From: Pannonibacter sp. SL95 | GTDB taxonomy: Bacteria; Pseudomonadota; Alphaproteobacteria; Rhizobiales; Stappiaceae | Direction: 5' to 3' | DNA length: 64,000 bases | Assembly: GCF_026672425.1 (NCBI RefSeq) | Contig: NZ_JAPPRC010000003.1 | Coordinates: forward strand, 1,470,501-1,534,500 | Shown: positions 1 through 19,433 of the stretch, piece by piece | How the letters are laid out: every line of letters begins with the position of its first letter | Position numbering within the stretch: the stretch's first letter is position 1 | The notes under the pieces: model-generated | What the model was told of the DNA's origin: nothing | Seen by the model: the letters and a program-made list of their open reading frames with translations, nothing else | The model's database searches: none | Made by a program: the position numbers and the translations under genes

Positions 1-274
1 GCCCGACCGCAAGGCCGGGTCATCCCTGTCCGAGACTGCAGGTGCCGGGAAACCGGTTTAAGCCGAATGGGCCTGCATAGATAGGTAAGAACACAGGTTC
101 ACGCACCGCAAGGTGCCAAGACCGGTTCGAACCAACTGCCTTGCCGCGCTGCCTGCGAGGCGAGGGGGACAGGAACCCTGAGCGTCGTCTCGCGTGTGGC
201 CCGGGCAACCGGATCCTGGCGCGGAACGGCAAAGGCAAACCGGTGGCGGCAACGCCACCAATTGGAGTAGGCAA
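1..274 (+). promoter_or_regulatory. rplJ 5' leader (putative L10 autoregulatory region)
   Basis: This 274-base stretch before rplJ has no convincing gene. It is rich in short hairpins: one with a GCAA loop at 2-19, and one of six pairs at 242-259 directly before the rplJ ribosome binding site GGAG at 264-267. In many bacteria the L10(L12)4 complex binds the rplJ leader and represses translation, and the position and structure here fit that role. The L10-binding kink-turn was not modelled. The upstream part, presumably after rplA, is outside the window. Function is inferred from position. Confidence 0.5.
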
Positions 275-793
275 GTGGAAAGAGCGGAAAAGCACGAGTT
301 CGTGACCGCCCTGAACGAAGTGCTGTCTGGCACTACCGTTCTGGTCGTTGCGCACTATGCGGGTCTCTCGGTTGCACAGATGACCGCCCTGCGGTCGAAG
401 GTGCGCGAATCCGGCGGGTCCGTACGAGTTGCCAAGAACCGCCTTGTGAAGCTTGCCCTTCAAGGCACTGAACTGGAGCACGTCAGTGGCCTGTTCAAGG
501 GCCCGACCCTGATCGCTTTCTCGAGCGATCCGGTCGCAGCCCCGAAGGCTATGGTCGAATTCGCCAAGACGACGGACAAGTTCGTCATCCTCGGCGGTGC
601 TCTGGGTAAGACCAACCTGAATGCGGAAGGCGTCAAGTCTCTCGCCACGATGCCGTCGCTCGAAGAGCTGCGCGCACGCCTGGTGGGCATGATCCAGACC
701 CCGGCATCCCGCATTGCACAGGTTGTCAACGCTCCGGCCGGGCAGCTTGCCCGCGTTTTCGGCGCGTATGCCAAGAAGGACGAGGCCGCATAA
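275..793 (+). CDS. rplJ: 50S ribosomal protein L10
   Basis: L10 is the base of the ribosomal stalk. Its N-terminal domain binds 23S rRNA beside L11, and its C-terminal helix carries the L7/L12 dimers that recruit translation factors. The product is 172 residues, the usual alphaproteobacterial length, beginning [10 protein letters not shown]. The GTG at 275 is chosen because GGAG at 264-267 is correctly spaced; the in-frame ATG-like extension back to 194 would run through the leader and encode unrelated sequence. rplL follows after 63 bases, and the two genes supply the stalk complex together. Confidence 0.97.
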   Translation: MERAEKHEFVTALNEVLSGTTVLVVAHYAGLSVAQMTALRSKVRESGGSVRVAKNRLVKLALQGTELEHVSGLFKGPTLIAFSSDPVAAPKAMVEFAKTTDKFVILGGALGKTNLNAEGVKSLATMPSLEELRARLVGMIQTPASRIAQVVNAPAGQLARVFGAYAKKDEAA

Positions 794-856
794 GGCGCCC
801 CACCCCAACAACATTGTCTGTACGCAGACTATTGGTTCGAACGTAAGGTAAATAAA

Positions 857-1228
857 ATGGCTGATCTGAACAAGCTGGTCGAAGACCTGTCCGCACTGAC
901 CGTTATGGAAGCTGCTGAGCTGTCCAAGATGCTCGAAGAGAAGTGGGGCGTTTCTGCCGCTGCTCCGGTTGCTGTTGCTGCCGTTGCTGCTGCTCCGGCC
1001 GCTGCTGTTGAAGAGCAGACTGAATTTGACGTTGTCCTGGCTGACGCTGGCGACAAGAAGATCAACGTCATCAAGGAAGTCCGCGCCATCACCGGTCTCG
1101 GCCTGAAGGAAGCCAAGGAACTCGTCGAGAGCGCTCCGAAGGTTGTCAAGGAGCAGGTCTCCAAGGCTGAAGCTGAAGACCTGAAGAAGAAGCTGGAAGA
1201 AGCTGGCGCCAAGGTCGAGCTGAAGTAA
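857..1228 (+). CDS. rplL: 50S ribosomal protein L7/L12
   Basis: This 123-residue acidic stalk protein is present in several copies per ribosome and stimulates GTP hydrolysis by EF-G, EF-Tu and IF2. An N-terminal dimerisation segment (about 1-33) is followed by an Ala/Val/Pro-rich flexible hinge (about 34-52) and the compact C-terminal factor-binding domain with the conserved [12 protein letters not shown] stretch near residues 75-90. An AAGG ribosome binding site lies about 10 bases before the ATG. A perfect 11-bp hairpin lies just downstream, before rpoB, and may set the ratio of stalk protein to RNA polymerase expression. Confidence 0.98.
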   Translation: MADLNKLVEDLSALTVMEAAELSKMLEEKWGVSAAAPVAVAAVAAAPAAAVEEQTEFDVVLADAGDKKINVIKEVRAITGLGLKEAKELVESAPKVVKEQVSKAEAEDLKKKLEEAGAKVELK

Positions 1229-1246
1229 TCGACTTCAGATGAAATC

Positions 1247-1271
1247 GCGGTCCCGGGTTTCCCGGGACCGC
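1247..1271 (+). promoter_or_regulatory. rplL-rpoB intergenic hairpin (attenuator or processing site)
   Basis: A perfect 11-bp stem (1247-1257 with 1261-1271) closes on a three-base TTT loop. No T-tract follows, so it is not a standard intrinsic terminator. In E. coli the same gap holds a partial attenuator and an RNase III site that lower rpoBC expression relative to rplL. A similar role here is inferred from position. Confidence 0.6.
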
Positions 1272-1415
1272 ACATCCAGCCCCGGCGGGTGCCACCCGTT
1301 TCCGGGGCATTAGTCCCAGATAGGGGACGGTTATCCGAAGCGCCTGGACCCAGTGGGTCCGATTGGATAAGGGGCGTTGCGGACAGCCGTCACCCAGGCG
1401 ATGCGAGGAGCGACA

Positions 1416-5549
<4,134 letters not shown>

Positions 5550-5592
5550 ACTCCGCGGGCATTGAAGACGACCGAAACAGGACTACCGTGCC

Positions 5593-5630
5593 GGATGCGG
5601 GGGGCGGGCCAGTGAGCCCGCTCCCCATCC
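5593..5630 (+). promoter_or_regulatory. rpoB-rpoC intergenic hairpin
   Basis: GGATG...GGGG..GCGGGC pairs with GCCCGC.CCCC.ATCC around a short loop at about 5609-5615, giving a long, slightly bulged GC-rich stem 20 bases before the rpoC ribosome binding site. It lacks a T-tract, so it is unlikely to be a full terminator. It could pause polymerase or tune rpoC translation. Confidence 0.45.
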
Positions 5631-5651
5631 GTGCATCGAAGGAGAGAGCCC

Positions 5652-9851
<4,200 letters not shown>

Positions 9852-9867
9852 CGAGCAGGACAACAGG

Positions 9868-9897
9868 AAAGGCCGCCACTCCGGCGGCCTTTCTTTT
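9868..9897 (+). terminator. Rho-independent terminator of the rpoBC operon
   Basis: A 10-bp perfect stem, AAAGGCCGCC (9868-9877) with GGCGGCCTTT (9883-9892), closes on a 5-base loop and is followed by a T-rich tail. It directly follows the rpoC stop codon. Confidence 0.9.
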
Positions 9898-9918
9898 AGC
9901 TGACGAGAGGAGGCCGCG

Positions 9919-10221
9919 ATGGCCATGAATGACAATGACGAGGCCGATGAGCCGATCGTCTTTATCGTTGTCGGCCGGGTCTGGGAGGACGCCGAGGGCG
10001 CTCCCCAGGACGCCATCACGGTGCATGTGCTGGTGTCCCGCGCGGACGAAGAGACAGCCATCCAGGCAACGCTGGAGGCTCTTTCGGCGAATGGCTACGC
10101 ACTGGCGGAACTCGACCAGATCGGCGTCCTGTCGGGCGAGCCGGATGACGAGACCTATGACGATGCCTATCAGGACGCTCTGGAAGGCAACGTGGCTGTG
10201 ATCGCCTTCAAGAGCGAATAA
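9919..10221 (+). CDS. Small acidic protein of unknown function
   Basis: A 100-residue protein that I do not recognise. It has excellent initiation signals (GAGAGGAGG at 9905-9913, five bases before the ATG at 9919) and coding-like composition. It is strongly acidic: an Asp/Glu-rich N-terminus, and a second acidic run near residue 75 (EPDDETYDDAY). No signal peptide or membrane segment is visible. The alternating hydrophobic pattern of the IVFIVVGRVWED stretch and the C-terminal NVAVIAFKSE suggests a small alpha/beta fold. It sits between two terminators and probably depends on readthrough from rpoC or on an unseen promoter. No function can be assigned. Confidence 0.75.
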   Translation: MAMNDNDEADEPIVFIVVGRVWEDAEGAPQDAITVHVLVSRADEETAIQATLEALSANGYALAELDQIGVLSGEPDDETYDDAYQDALEGNVAVIAFKSE

Positions 10222-10249
10222 CGCGCACAGGCCCACCAGCTGTCATCGA

Positions 10250-10282
10250 GAGGCCTCGCACTGCGGTGCGGGGCCTTTTTTT
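10250..10282 (+). terminator. Rho-independent terminator
   Basis: AGGCCTCGCAC (10251-10261) pairs with GTGCGGGGCCT (10266-10276, one G-T pair) around a TGCG loop and is followed by a run of seven T. It closes the small acidic-protein gene about 30 bases after its stop. Confidence 0.88.
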
Positions 10283-10644
10283 ATGCTCGCAGGCCTGGGC
10301 TACGGCAGGGCAGGGGGGGCATTGCGCCGAGGTGCGTGAATCAGGTGCTGGCACCGGCGCGCGAATCTGATGTCCAAGACTCAGTCGGCGTTAACCAGCA
10401 AAGCAAAAATCATGACCAGAATCAGCGCAAACACGGGGGTTGCCGGCGAATCCGGCTTAACAACTGGCGTGTCCACGCTGCATGGCAGCCTTGCGATGGC
10501 GAGGGCTTTCCCCTGAATGCGACATAAAATTGCGTGAAACAGGGGTGGGGCTATCGGAAAGCACCCTATGTGACAGGCGCACCGCCGAAAAACGCTGGTG
10601 ATGGGCCGAAGCCGCGTGAACCCAAGGAATTCCCGAGATTTCCC
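10283..10644. other. Intergenic region with no gene seen
   Basis: About 360 bases between the terminator at 10282 and the rpsL promoter. Short open frames exist on both strands but have no ribosome binding site, no recognisable protein and no codon pattern like the neighbours. No tRNA or known RNA element was recognised. Confidence 0.6.
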
Positions 10645-10673
10645 TTGACGTGAGGCGGGGGCGTGGGTAGTTT
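10645..10673 (+). promoter_or_regulatory. Putative sigma70-type promoter of the rpsL operon
   Basis: TTGACG at 10645-10650 and TAGTTT at 10668-10673 are separated by exactly 17 bases. This is a good housekeeping -35 with an acceptable -10 for an alphaproteobacterium. Transcription would start near 10680, giving a leader of about 250 bases before rpsL that contains a strong hairpin. Confidence 0.65.
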
Positions 10674-10819
10674 CCGCGCATCCCGATGGCAGGCGGTAAG
10701 TCCTGATGTGTTCCAGCGACCAAGCAAGGAACCTGAAAACTTAAACGCTGCCGGGTTCAAAGGCGAATACGCGTCGATTGCATGACCGCGACTAACCTCG
10801 TGGTCCTCTGGTTTTCGCA

Positions 10820-10853
10820 GCGCCTCCCATGTCGGCTGACATGGCTGAGGCGC
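10820..10853 (+). promoter_or_regulatory. Stem-loop in the rpsL leader (candidate feedback site)
   Basis: GCGCCTC (10820-10826) pairs with GAGGCGC (10847-10853), and the inner CCATGTC (10827-10833) pairs with GACATGG (10838-10844) around a GGCT loop, leaving a two-base CT bulge on the 3' side. The result is 14 base pairs with one bulge, about 75 bases before the rpsL start and inside the predicted transcript. A ribosomal protein of the operon could bind here, but this is inference. Confidence 0.5.
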
Positions 10854-10928
10854 GATTCCGTTTGACTGGAATCTGCGAGAAGCAGAGTTGCAGATGAATT
10901 TTTGGATGGCAAAGGTAAAGGGCACAGA

Positions 10929-11300
10929 ATGCCGACCATCAACCAGCTGATCCGCAAGCCGCGGAAGGACCCGCCGAAGCGGAACAAGGTGCCGGCCATG
11001 CAGGCCTGCCCGCAGAAGCGTGGTGTTTGCACCCGCGTCTATACCACGACCCCGAAGAAGCCGAACTCGGCGCTTCGTAAGGTCGCCAAGGTGCGTCTGA
11101 CCAACGGCTTCGAAGTCATCGGTTACATTCCTGGTGAAGGCCACAACCTTCAGGAACACTCCGTGGTGATGATCCGCGGCGGCCGCGTCAAGGACTTGCC
11201 GGGCGTGCGCTACCACATCATCCGCGGCGTGCTCGACACGCAGGGCGTCAAGAACCGTAAGCAGCGTCGTTCGAAGTACGGCGCGAAGCGGCCGAAGTAA
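10929..11300 (+). CDS. rpsL: 30S ribosomal protein S12
   Basis: S12 lies at the decoding centre and affects translational accuracy. The product is 123 residues, the standard bacterial length. The ATG at 10929 ([12 protein letters not shown]) is chosen; the longer frame from 10902 adds nine residues absent from the family. The KKPNSALRK segment has Lys43, the position most often altered in streptomycin resistance, in its sensitive form. The gene opens the str operon behind the promoter at 10645. The ribosome binding site (around GGTAAAGGGC) is only moderate. Confidence 0.97.
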   Translation: MPTINQLIRKPRKDPPKRNKVPAMQACPQKRGVCTRVYTTTPKKPNSALRKVAKVRLTNGFEVIGYIPGEGHNLQEHSVVMIRGGRVKDLPGVRYHIIRGVLDTQGVKNRKQRRSKYGAKRPK

Positions 11301-11310
11301 GGAGCGTTAG

Positions 11311-11781
<471 letters not shown>

Positions 11782-11805
11782 TCCAAGAGTTGAAGGGCTG
11801 ACGCC

Positions 11806-13881
11806 ATGTCTCGTACGCACAAGATCGAGGACTACCGCAACTTCGGCATCATGGCTCACATTGATGCCGGCAAGACCACGACCACCGAGCGTATCCTGTA
11901 TTACACGGGTAAGAGCCACAAGATCGGTGAAGTCCATGACGGCGCTGCCACCATGGACTGGATGGAACAGGAACAGGAACGCGGCATCACCATCACGTCG
12001 GCCGCGACCACCGCTTTCTGGAATGAAAAGCGCCTGAACATCATCGACACCCCGGGTCACGTGGACTTCACCATTGAGGTGGAGCGCTCCCTGCGCGTGC
12101 TGGACGGTGCCGTCGCCCTGCTGGACGCCAACGCTGGTGTCGAGCCGCAGACCGAAACCGTGTGGCGTCAGGCGGACAAGTACCGCGTGCCGCGCATGAT
12201 CTTCGTCAACAAGATGGACAAGCTCGGTGCGGACTTCTACCGCTGCGTCGAGATGGTCAAGACCCGTCTGGGTGCCAAGCCGCTCTGCCTGCAGATCCCG
12301 GTCGGCGCCGAGAACGAGTTCGCTGGCGTTGTCGATCTGATCAAGATGAAGGCTCTGATCTGGCGCGACGAAACCCTGGGCGCTGCCTGGGACGAAGTCG
12401 AGATCCCGGCTGACCTCGCCGACAAGGCGCAGGAATTCCGCGATCTGATGATCGAGACCGCCGTTGAAGTCGATGAAGCCGCTATGGAAGCCTATCTCGA
12501 AGGCACCGAGCCGGACAACGACGCGCTGATGGCTCTGATCCGCAAGGGCACCATCCACGGCGAGTTCATTCCGATCTTCTGTGGTTCGGCTTTCAAGAAC
12601 AAGGGCGTGCAGCCGCTGCTGGATGGCGTTGTCGCCTACCTGCCGAGCCCGCTCGACGTTCCGGCCATCAAGGGCATCGACCCGAAGACTGAGGGTGAAA
12701 TCACCCGCAGCTCGTCGGACGAAGAGCCGCTCTCGATGCTCGCGTTCAAGATCATGAACGACCCGTTCGTCGGTTCGCTCACCTTCTGCCGCATCTACTC
12801 TGGTGTTCTCACCAAGGGTGCAAGCCTCACGAACACCGTGAAGGACAAGAAGGAACGCGTCGGCCGCATGATGCAGATGCACTCCAACAGCCGTGACGAC
12901 ATCGAAATCGCCTATGCAGGCGACATCGTGGCGCTCGCCGGTCTGAAGGACACCACCACCGGTGACACCCTGTGTGACCCGAACAAGCCGGTGATCCTGG
13001 AGCGCATGGAATTCCCCGAGCCAGTGATCGAGATCGCCGTCGAGCCGAAGACCAAGGGCGACCAGGAAAAGATGGGCCTCGCGCTCAACCGCCTGGCTGC
13101 TGAAGATCCGTCCTTCCGCGTCAAGACCGACGAGGAAAGCGGCCAGACGATCATCGCCGGCATGGGTGAACTTCACCTCGACATCATCGTCGACCGCATG
13201 CGTCGTGAATTCAAGGTGGAAGCCAACATCGGCGCTCCGCAGGTGGCCTATCGCGAGACGATCACCCGCCGCGCCGAGATCGACTACACCCACAAGAAGC
13301 AGACCGGTGGTACCGGCCAGTTCGCCCGCATCAAGCTGGTGATCGAGCCGAACGAGGTTGGCGCAGGCTACACCTTCGAAAGCTCCATCGTCGGTGGTTC
13401 GGTTCCGAAGGAATACATCCCGGGCGTCACCAAGGGTATCGAGAGCGTCATGTCCTCGGGCCCGATCGCAGGCTTCCCGATGGTCGACATCAAGGCGACC
13501 CTCACCGACGGTGCCTACCACGATGTGGACTCCTCGGTTCTGGCCTTCGAAATCGCTGCCCGCGCGGGTTTCCGCGAAGGTATCGCCAAGGCTGGTCCGA
13601 AGCTGCTTGAACCCATCATGAAGGTCGAGGTCGTGACCCCGGCAGACTACATGGGCGACGTCATCGGCGACCTGAACTCCCGCCGTGGCCAGATCAACGG
13701 CACTGAAGACCGTGGTGTTGTCACCGCGATCACCGCGATGGTTCCGCTGGCCAACATGTTTGGCTACGTGAACAACCTGCGCTCGATGTCGCAGGGCCGC
13801 GCTCAGTACTCGATGGTCTTCGACCACTACGAGCAGGTTCCGCAGGCCGTGGCCGACCAGGTTCAGGCGAAGTACGCCTGA
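11806..13881 (+). CDS. fusA: Elongation factor G
   Basis: This GTPase drives translocation and, with RRF, ribosome recycling. It has 691 residues in the usual five-domain layout. The G1 P-loop AHIDAGKTT is at about 17-25, the switch I region ERGITITS follows, the DTPGHVDF G3 motif starts near residue 81, and NKMDKLGAD gives G4. The gene lies 24 bases after rpsG with AAGGG before its ATG. No second fusA copy is in view. Everything visible fits the canonical EF-G, not the tetracycline-protection or EF-G2 branches. Confidence 0.98.
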   Translation: MSRTHKIEDYRNFGIMAHIDAGKTTTTERILYYTGKSHKIGEVHDGAATMDWMEQEQERGITITSAATTAFWNEKRLNIIDTPGHVDFTIEVERSLRVLDGAVALLDANAGVEPQTETVWRQADKYRVPRMIFVNKMDKLGADFYRCVEMVKTRLGAKPLCLQIPVGAENEFAGVVDLIKMKALIWRDETLGAAWDEVEIPADLADKAQEFRDLMIETAVEVDEAAMEAYLEGTEPDNDALMALIRKGTIHGEFIPIFCGSAFKNKGVQPLLDGVVAYLPSPLDVPAIKGIDPKTEGEITRSSSDEEPLSMLAFKIMNDPFVGSLTFCRIYSGVLTKGASLTNTVKDKKERVGRMMQMHSNSRDDIEIAYAGDIVALAGLKDTTTGDTLCDPNKPVILERMEFPEPVIEIAVEPKTKGDQEKMGLALNRLAAEDPSFRVKTDEESGQTIIAGMGELHLDIIVDRMRREFKVEANIGAPQVAYRETITRRAEIDYTHKKQTGGTGQFARIKLVIEPNEVGAGYTFESSIVGGSVPKEYIPGVTKGIESVMSSGPIAGFPMVDIKATLTDGAYHDVDSSVLAFEIAARAGFREGIAKAGPKLLEPIMKVEVVTPADYMGDVIGDLNSRRGQINGTEDRGVVTAITAMVPLANMFGYVNNLRSMSQGRAQYSMVFDHYEQVPQAVADQVQAKYA

Positions 13882-13927
13882 ACCATCCACCGTCCTTAAA
13901 AAGAATTAGAGAAAGCGGAGAAATCCG

Positions 13928-15118
<1,191 letters not shown>

Positions 15119-15130
15119 GTGGCTGGCACT

Positions 15131-15159
15131 CCTGCTCTTCGCCTGATGCGAAGGGCAGG
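15131..15159 (+). promoter_or_regulatory. tuf-rpsJ intergenic hairpin
   Basis: Bases 15131-15142 pair with 15148-15159 in a 12-bp stem with one G-T pair and a 5-base CTGAT loop. No T-tract follows. Placed 27 bases before rpsJ, it could be a partial terminator after tuf, an RNA processing site, or an S10-operon leader element. Confidence 0.5.
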
Positions 15160-15185
15160 GGAGCCGCCTAATCGGGAAATCTGAA

Positions 15186-15494
15186 ATGAACGGTCAGAAT
15201 ATCCGGATCCGCCTCAAGGCATTCGATCACCGTATTCTCGATGCTTCCACCCGGGAGATCGTGAACACGGCGAAGCGGACCGGTGCGCAGGTGCGGGGAC
15301 CCGTGCCGCTGCCGACGCGGATTGAGAAGTACACCGTGCTTCGCGGTCCGCATATCGACAAGAAAAGCCGTGATCAGTTCGAGATGCGCACGCACAAGCG
15401 CCTTCTCGACATCGTCGATCCGACCCCGCAGACGGTCGATGCTCTCATGAAGCTCGATCTGGCGGCCGGTGTCGACGTCGAGATCAAGCTCTGA
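15186..15494 (+). CDS. rpsJ: 30S ribosomal protein S10 (NusE)
   Basis: S10 belongs to the 30S head and also acts as NusE in transcription antitermination with NusB and NusG. The 102-residue product ([14 protein letters not shown]) has the usual length and the conserved [11 protein letters not shown] segment near residues 70-80. It opens the S10 operon 67 bases after tuf, behind the hairpin at 15131. The ribosome binding site is weak (GGGAAA), consistent with a start that may be regulated. Confidence 0.97.
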   Translation: MNGQNIRIRLKAFDHRILDASTREIVNTAKRTGAQVRGPVPLPTRIEKYTVLRGPHIDKKSRDQFEMRTHKRLLDIVDPTPQTVDALMKLDLAAGVDVEIKL

Positions 15495-15517
15495 GTCGGA
15501 TCAAAGGGGATACGCCA

Positions 15518-16225
15518 ATGCGTTCTGGAGTGATCGCTCAGAAGGTGGGCATGACGCGCATCTATAATGATGCTGGCGAGCATGTTCCGGTCACTGTGTT
15601 GCGGCTGGAAAAGTGCCAGGTCGTCGCTCACCGTACTGAGGAAAAGAACGGCTATACCGCGCTGCAGCTTGGCGCCGGTGCAGCTAAAGTAAAGAACACG
15701 CCGAAGGCGATGCGCGGACATTTCGCGGTTGCCCAGGTCGAGCCGAAGCGCACGATCGCAGAGTTCCGCGTCAGCCAGGACAACCTGATTGACGTCGGTT
15801 CCGAGATCACTGCCGACCACTATGTGGCTGGTCAGTTCGTCGACGTGACGGGCACTTCGATCGGTAAGGGCTTCGCCGGTGTCATGAAGCGTCACAACTT
15901 CGGTGGTGGCCGCGCATCGCACGGTAACTCGGTGTCTCACCGCTCGCACGGTTCGACCGGCCAGCGTCAGGACCCGGGCAAGGTGTTCAAGGGCAAGAAG
16001 ATGGCTGGTCACATGGGCGATGTCCGCGTGACCACGCAGAACCTGAAGGTTGTCCGCACGGACGTGGAGCGCGGTCTGATCATGATCGAAGGCTCCGTCC
16101 CGGGCGCAAAGGGCGGCTGGATCCTGGTTCGCGACGCCGTCAAGAAGGCGCTGCCGGAAGGCGTGCCGGTTCCGGGCGCGTTCCGGGCCGTCGACGCGGC
16201 AGCCACGGGCAAGGAGAGTGAGTGA
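15518..16225 (+). CDS. rplC: 50S ribosomal protein L3
   Basis: L3 binds near the 3' end of 23S rRNA, reaches toward the peptidyl-transferase centre, and is one of the first proteins in 50S assembly. The 235-residue product ([15 protein letters not shown]) contains the conserved [22 protein letters not shown] loop region around residues 147-168. AAAGGGGA precedes the ATG. The C-terminal tail is slightly longer than in E. coli, which is usual for alphaproteobacteria. Its TGA overlaps the rplD ATG by one base, implying translational coupling. Confidence 0.97.
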   Translation: MRSGVIAQKVGMTRIYNDAGEHVPVTVLRLEKCQVVAHRTEEKNGYTALQLGAGAAKVKNTPKAMRGHFAVAQVEPKRTIAEFRVSQDNLIDVGSEITADHYVAGQFVDVTGTSIGKGFAGVMKRHNFGGGRASHGNSVSHRSHGSTGQRQDPGKVFKGKKMAGHMGDVRVTTQNLKVVRTDVERGLIMIEGSVPGAKGGWILVRDAVKKALPEGVPVPGAFRAVDAAATGKESE

Positions 16226-16845
16226 TGGAACTTGAGGTCAAAACCCTCGAAGGTTCGGCCGCCGGTTCGATCACGGTGTCGGACGAGATCTTTGGTCTCG
16301 AGCCGCGCACGGATCTGATCCACCGCGTGGTGCGCTGGCAGCTTGCCAAGCGCCAGGCTGGCACCCACAAGGCCAAGGGCCGTTCGGAAGTCTCTGGCAC
16401 CACGAAGAAGTTCGTGCGCCAGAAGGGTTCGGGCGGCGCCCGTCACGGCAACCGCAAGGCTCCGCAGTTCCGCGGTGGTGGCAAGGCTTTTGGTCCGGTC
16501 GTGCGTGATCACGCTCATGACCTGCCGAAGAAGGTCCGCGCCCTGGGTCTCGCCCATGCGCTGTCTTCCAAGGTTAAGGCCGGCTCGCTGATCATCGTCG
16601 AGGACGCCAAGGCCGCTGAAGCCAAGACCAAGATGCTGAAGGAAAAGTTCGGCAAGCTGGGCCTGGCCAACGCACTGGTCATCGATGGTTCGGAAATCGA
16701 TCTGAACTTCGCTCTGGCTGCCCGCAACATCCCGTCGATCGACGTGCTCCCGGTTCAGGGCATCAACGTCTACGACATCCTGCGTCGCAACACCCTGGTC
16801 CTGACCAAGGCTGCGGTGTCGGCCATCGAGGAGCGGTTCAAATGA
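16225..16845 (+). CDS. rplD: 50S ribosomal protein L4
   Basis: L4 helps fold 23S rRNA domain I and lines the exit tunnel. In E. coli it also represses its own operon. The product is 206 residues, starting at the ATG (16225, [10 protein letters not shown]) that overlaps the rplC stop as TGATG; a GTG three bases earlier is possible but less likely. The tunnel loop includes the [20 protein letters not shown] segment near residues 60-80. It overlaps rplW by four bases. Confidence 0.97.
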   Translation: MELEVKTLEGSAAGSITVSDEIFGLEPRTDLIHRVVRWQLAKRQAGTHKAKGRSEVSGTTKKFVRQKGSGGARHGNRKAPQFRGGGKAFGPVVRDHAHDLPKKVRALGLAHALSSKVKAGSLIIVEDAKAAEAKTKMLKEKFGKLGLANALVIDGSEIDLNFALAARNIPSIDVLPVQGINVYDILRRNTLVLTKAAVSAIEERFK

Positions 16846-17135
16846 GCAAGGTCGCTCACTACGACAAGATCGTCAGCCCGGTGATCACCGAGAAGGCGAC
16901 CATGGCTGCCGAGCAGAACAAGGTGGTCTTCAAGGTTGCCCAGACGGCGACCAAGCCGGAAATCAAGGCAGCTGTCGAGGCCCTGTTCGGGGTCAAGGTG
17001 ACTGCAGTGAACACGCTGGTCCGCAAGGGCAAGCTGAAGCGCTTCCGCGGCCGTCTGGGTCAGCAGTCTGACTACAAGAAGGCTGTCGTGACGCTCGCCG
17101 AAGGTCAGTCGATCGACGTGACCACCGGGCTCTGA
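16842..17135 (+). CDS. rplW: 50S ribosomal protein L23
   Basis: L23 sits at the exit of the nascent-chain tunnel and docks trigger factor and SRP. The 97-residue product starts [19 protein letters not shown] and keeps the conserved [15 protein letters not shown] segment near residues 56-70. Its ATG overlaps the rplD stop (ATGA), so the two are probably translated in a coupled way. Length and sequence are normal. Confidence 0.97.
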   Translation: MSKVAHYDKIVSPVITEKATMAAEQNKVVFKVAQTATKPEIKAAVEALFGVKVTAVNTLVRKGKLKRFRGRLGQQSDYKKAVVTLAEGQSIDVTTGL

Positions 17136-17152
17136 GGCGGGGACAGGAAAAA

Positions 17153-17986
17153 ATGGCACTGAAGACCTTTAACCCCACGTCCCCCGGCCGGCGTCAGCTG
17201 GTCCAGGTGGACCGCGCCGATCTGTGGAAGGGCAAGCCGGTCAAGACCCTGACCGAAGGCCTGAACAAGACCGGTGGCCGCAACAACCGTGGCCGTCTCA
17301 CCGCCCGCAACGTCGGTGGCGGTCACAAGCGCAGCTACCGTCTGGTGGACTTCAAGCGTCGCAAGTTCGACGTTGCTGCCACCGTCGAGCGGCTTGAGTA
17401 CGATCCGAACCGCACCGCCTTCATCGCGCTCATCCGCTATGAAGATGGCGAGCTGGCCTACATCCTGGCGCCGCAGCGCCTGGCAGTTGGTGACAATGTC
17501 ATCTCCGGCCAGTCCGTCGACGTCAAGCCGGGCAACGCCATGCCGCTGGCATCCATCCCCGTTGGCACCATCGTGCACAACGTGGAACTCAAGCCGGGCA
17601 AGGGCGGTCAGATCGCTCGCTCTGCTGGTGCCTTCGTGCAGATCGTTGGCCGTGACCAGGGTTACACGATCCTGCGTCTGATGTCTGGCGAACAGCGCCG
17701 CGTTCTGGGCACCTGCATGGCGTCCATCGGCGCGGTGTCGAACCCGGACCATGGCAACATCAACCTGGGCAAGGCCGGTCGGTCTCGCTGGCTTGGCATT
17801 CGTCCGCACACCCGCGGTGTTGCCATGAACCCGGTCGACCATCCGCACGGCGGTGGTGAAGGCCGGACCTCGGGTGGCCGTCATCCGGTTACCCCCTGGG
17901 GCAAGCCGACCAAGGGCAAGCGCACGCGTCGCAACAAGTCTACGGCGAAGTTCATCGTCCGTAGCCGTCATGCGCGCAAGAGTTAA
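17153..17986 (+). CDS. rplB: 50S ribosomal protein L2
   Basis: L2 is needed for subunit joining and for peptidyl-transferase activity. The 277-residue product contains the [19 protein letters not shown] stretch near residues 42-60 and the conserved [14 protein letters not shown] motif near residue 224, whose histidine is essential in E. coli. GGACAGGA precedes the ATG, 17 bases after rplW. Normal family length, no unusual features. Confidence 0.97.
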   Translation: MALKTFNPTSPGRRQLVQVDRADLWKGKPVKTLTEGLNKTGGRNNRGRLTARNVGGGHKRSYRLVDFKRRKFDVAATVERLEYDPNRTAFIALIRYEDGELAYILAPQRLAVGDNVISGQSVDVKPGNAMPLASIPVGTIVHNVELKPGKGGQIARSAGAFVQIVGRDQGYTILRLMSGEQRRVLGTCMASIGAVSNPDHGNINLGKAGRSRWLGIRPHTRGVAMNPVDHPHGGGEGRTSGGRHPVTPWGKPTKGKRTRRNKSTAKFIVRSRHARKS

Positions 17987-17998
17987 GAGGTACGGATC

Positions 17999-18277
17999 GT
18001 GACACGTTCGATCTGGAAAGGTCCGTTTGTCGACGGGTATCTGCTGAAGAAGGCGGACAAGGTTCGCGAGTCTGGCCGCAACGAGGTCATCAAGACCTGG
18101 AGCCGCCGCTCGACCATCCTTCCGCAGTTCGTCGGCCTGACCTTCGGCGTCTACAACGGGCAGAAGCACGTTCCCGTGCTTGTGTCTGAAGAAATGATCG
18201 GTCAGAAGCTCGGCGAGTTCTCGCCGACCCGGACCTACTACGGGCATGGCGCCGACAAGAAGGCGAAGAGGAAGTAA
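17999..18277 (+). CDS. rpsS: 30S ribosomal protein S19
   Basis: S19 is a 30S head protein that contacts the A-site region and the B1a bridge. The 92-residue product begins at a GTG (17999), supported by AAGAGGT seven bases upstream and by the family start ([15 protein letters not shown]). The central [20 protein letters not shown] is typical. Only two bases separate its stop from rplV. Confidence 0.96.
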   Translation: MTRSIWKGPFVDGYLLKKADKVRESGRNEVIKTWSRRSTILPQFVGLTFGVYNGQKHVPVLVSEEMIGQKLGEFSPTRTYYGHGADKKAKRK

Positions 18278-18279
18278 CG

Positions 18280-18660
18280 ATGGGCAAGCCGAAGCGTGAG
18301 CGGACGCTCGCCGACAACGAGGCCAAGGCGGTCACGCGCATGCTGCGCGTCTCCCCGCAGAAGCTGAACCTCGTGGCGGCTGCGATCCGCGGCAAGAAGG
18401 TCGGTTCCGCACTCGCGGACCTGACGTTCTCCCGCAAGCGCATCGCCGGTGACGTCAAGAAGACCTTGATGTCGGCGATTGCGAATGCCGAGAACAACCA
18501 CGACCTGGACGTGGACCGTCTGGTGGTCGCCGAAGCCCATGTGGGCAAGGCGTTCGTCATCAAGCGTTTCCATGCCCGTGCGCGCGGTCGGGCTGGCCGG
18601 GTCGAGAAGCCGTTCTCGAACCTGACCATCGTTGTCCGTGAAGTCGAGGAGACTGCCTGA
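18280..18660 (+). CDS. rplV: 50S ribosomal protein L22
   Basis: L22 lines the exit tunnel with a long beta hairpin and touches all 23S domains. The 126-residue product has the [21 protein letters not shown]-type N-terminal helix region and the hairpin region [24 protein letters not shown] near residues 86-109, where macrolide-resistance changes fall in other species; no deletion is seen. AGAGGAAG precedes the ATG. The stop overlaps the rpsC start as TGATG. Confidence 0.97.
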   Translation: MGKPKRERTLADNEAKAVTRMLRVSPQKLNLVAAAIRGKKVGSALADLTFSRKRIAGDVKKTLMSAIANAENNHDLDVDRLVVAEAHVGKAFVIKRFHARARGRAGRVEKPFSNLTIVVREVEETA

Positions 18661-19394
18661 TGGGACACAAAGTTAACCCGATCGGCATGCGCCTCGGGAT
18701 CAACCGCACCTGGGACTCGCGCTGGTACGCAAACAAGGGCGAGTACGGCAAGCTGCTGCATGAGGACTTCCGCATCCGCGAATACCTCATGACCGAGCTG
18801 AAGCAGGCTGCGGTGTCCAAGATCGTCATCGAGCGCCCGCACAAGAAGTGCCGCGTCACCATCCACTCCGGTCGTCCGGGTGTGGTGATCGGCAAGAAGG
18901 GTGCGGACATCGAGAAGCTTCGCAAGAAGCTCGCCTCGATCACCAACTCGGAAGTGCACATCAACATCGTTGAAGTGCGCAAGCCGGAGATCGACGCCAA
19001 CCTCGTGGCTGCTTCGATCGCACAGCAGCTGGAACGCCGTGTTGCGTTCCGCCGCGCGATGAAGCGTGCCGTTCAGTCGGCGATGCGTCTCGGCGCCCAG
19101 GGCATCCGTATCAACTGCGGTGGTCGTCTGGGTGGCGCGGAAATCGCCCGTCTGGAGTGGTATCGTGAAGGCCGTGTGCCGCTGCACACCTTGCGCGCCG
19201 ACATCGATTATGGCACAGCGACCGCTCACACCGCTTACGGTGCCTGCGGCGTCAAGGTCTGGATCTTCAAGGGCGAGATCCTCGAGCACGATCCGATGGC
19301 GTCTGAGCGCCGGGCGACCGAAGGCTCGGATTCGAATCAGAGTGATCGCGGCCCGCGCCGTGATCGTGATCGGGGTCGCGAGCGCGCTGCCTGA
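18660..19394 (+). CDS. rpsC: 30S ribosomal protein S3
   Basis: S3 is a 30S head protein at the mRNA entry tunnel with helicase-related activity. The 244-residue product ([14 protein letters not shown]) contains a type II KH domain around residues 40-110 with the [11 protein letters not shown] loop near residue 70. The C-terminal tail is long and charged ([11 protein letters not shown]), as is common in alphaproteobacteria. The ATG overlaps the rplV TGA by one base; rplP follows after 39 bases. Confidence 0.97.
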   Translation: MGHKVNPIGMRLGINRTWDSRWYANKGEYGKLLHEDFRIREYLMTELKQAAVSKIVIERPHKKCRVTIHSGRPGVVIGKKGADIEKLRKKLASITNSEVHINIVEVRKPEIDANLVAASIAQQLERRVAFRRAMKRAVQSAMRLGAQGIRINCGGRLGGAEIARLEWYREGRVPLHTLRADIDYGTATAHTAYGACGVKVWIFKGEILEHDPMASERRATEGSDSNQSDRGPRRDRDRGRERAA

Positions 19395-19433
19395 TAGGGC
19401 AGCGCTGCATCGCCAGGAAACGAGAGAAAAACG

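Noticed and set aside
10500-10540. TAAAAT near 10525 as a -10 promoter element
   Set aside because: No -35 element lies at a workable distance; the nearest TTGCGA is about 28 bases away. The promoter at 10645 is much better.
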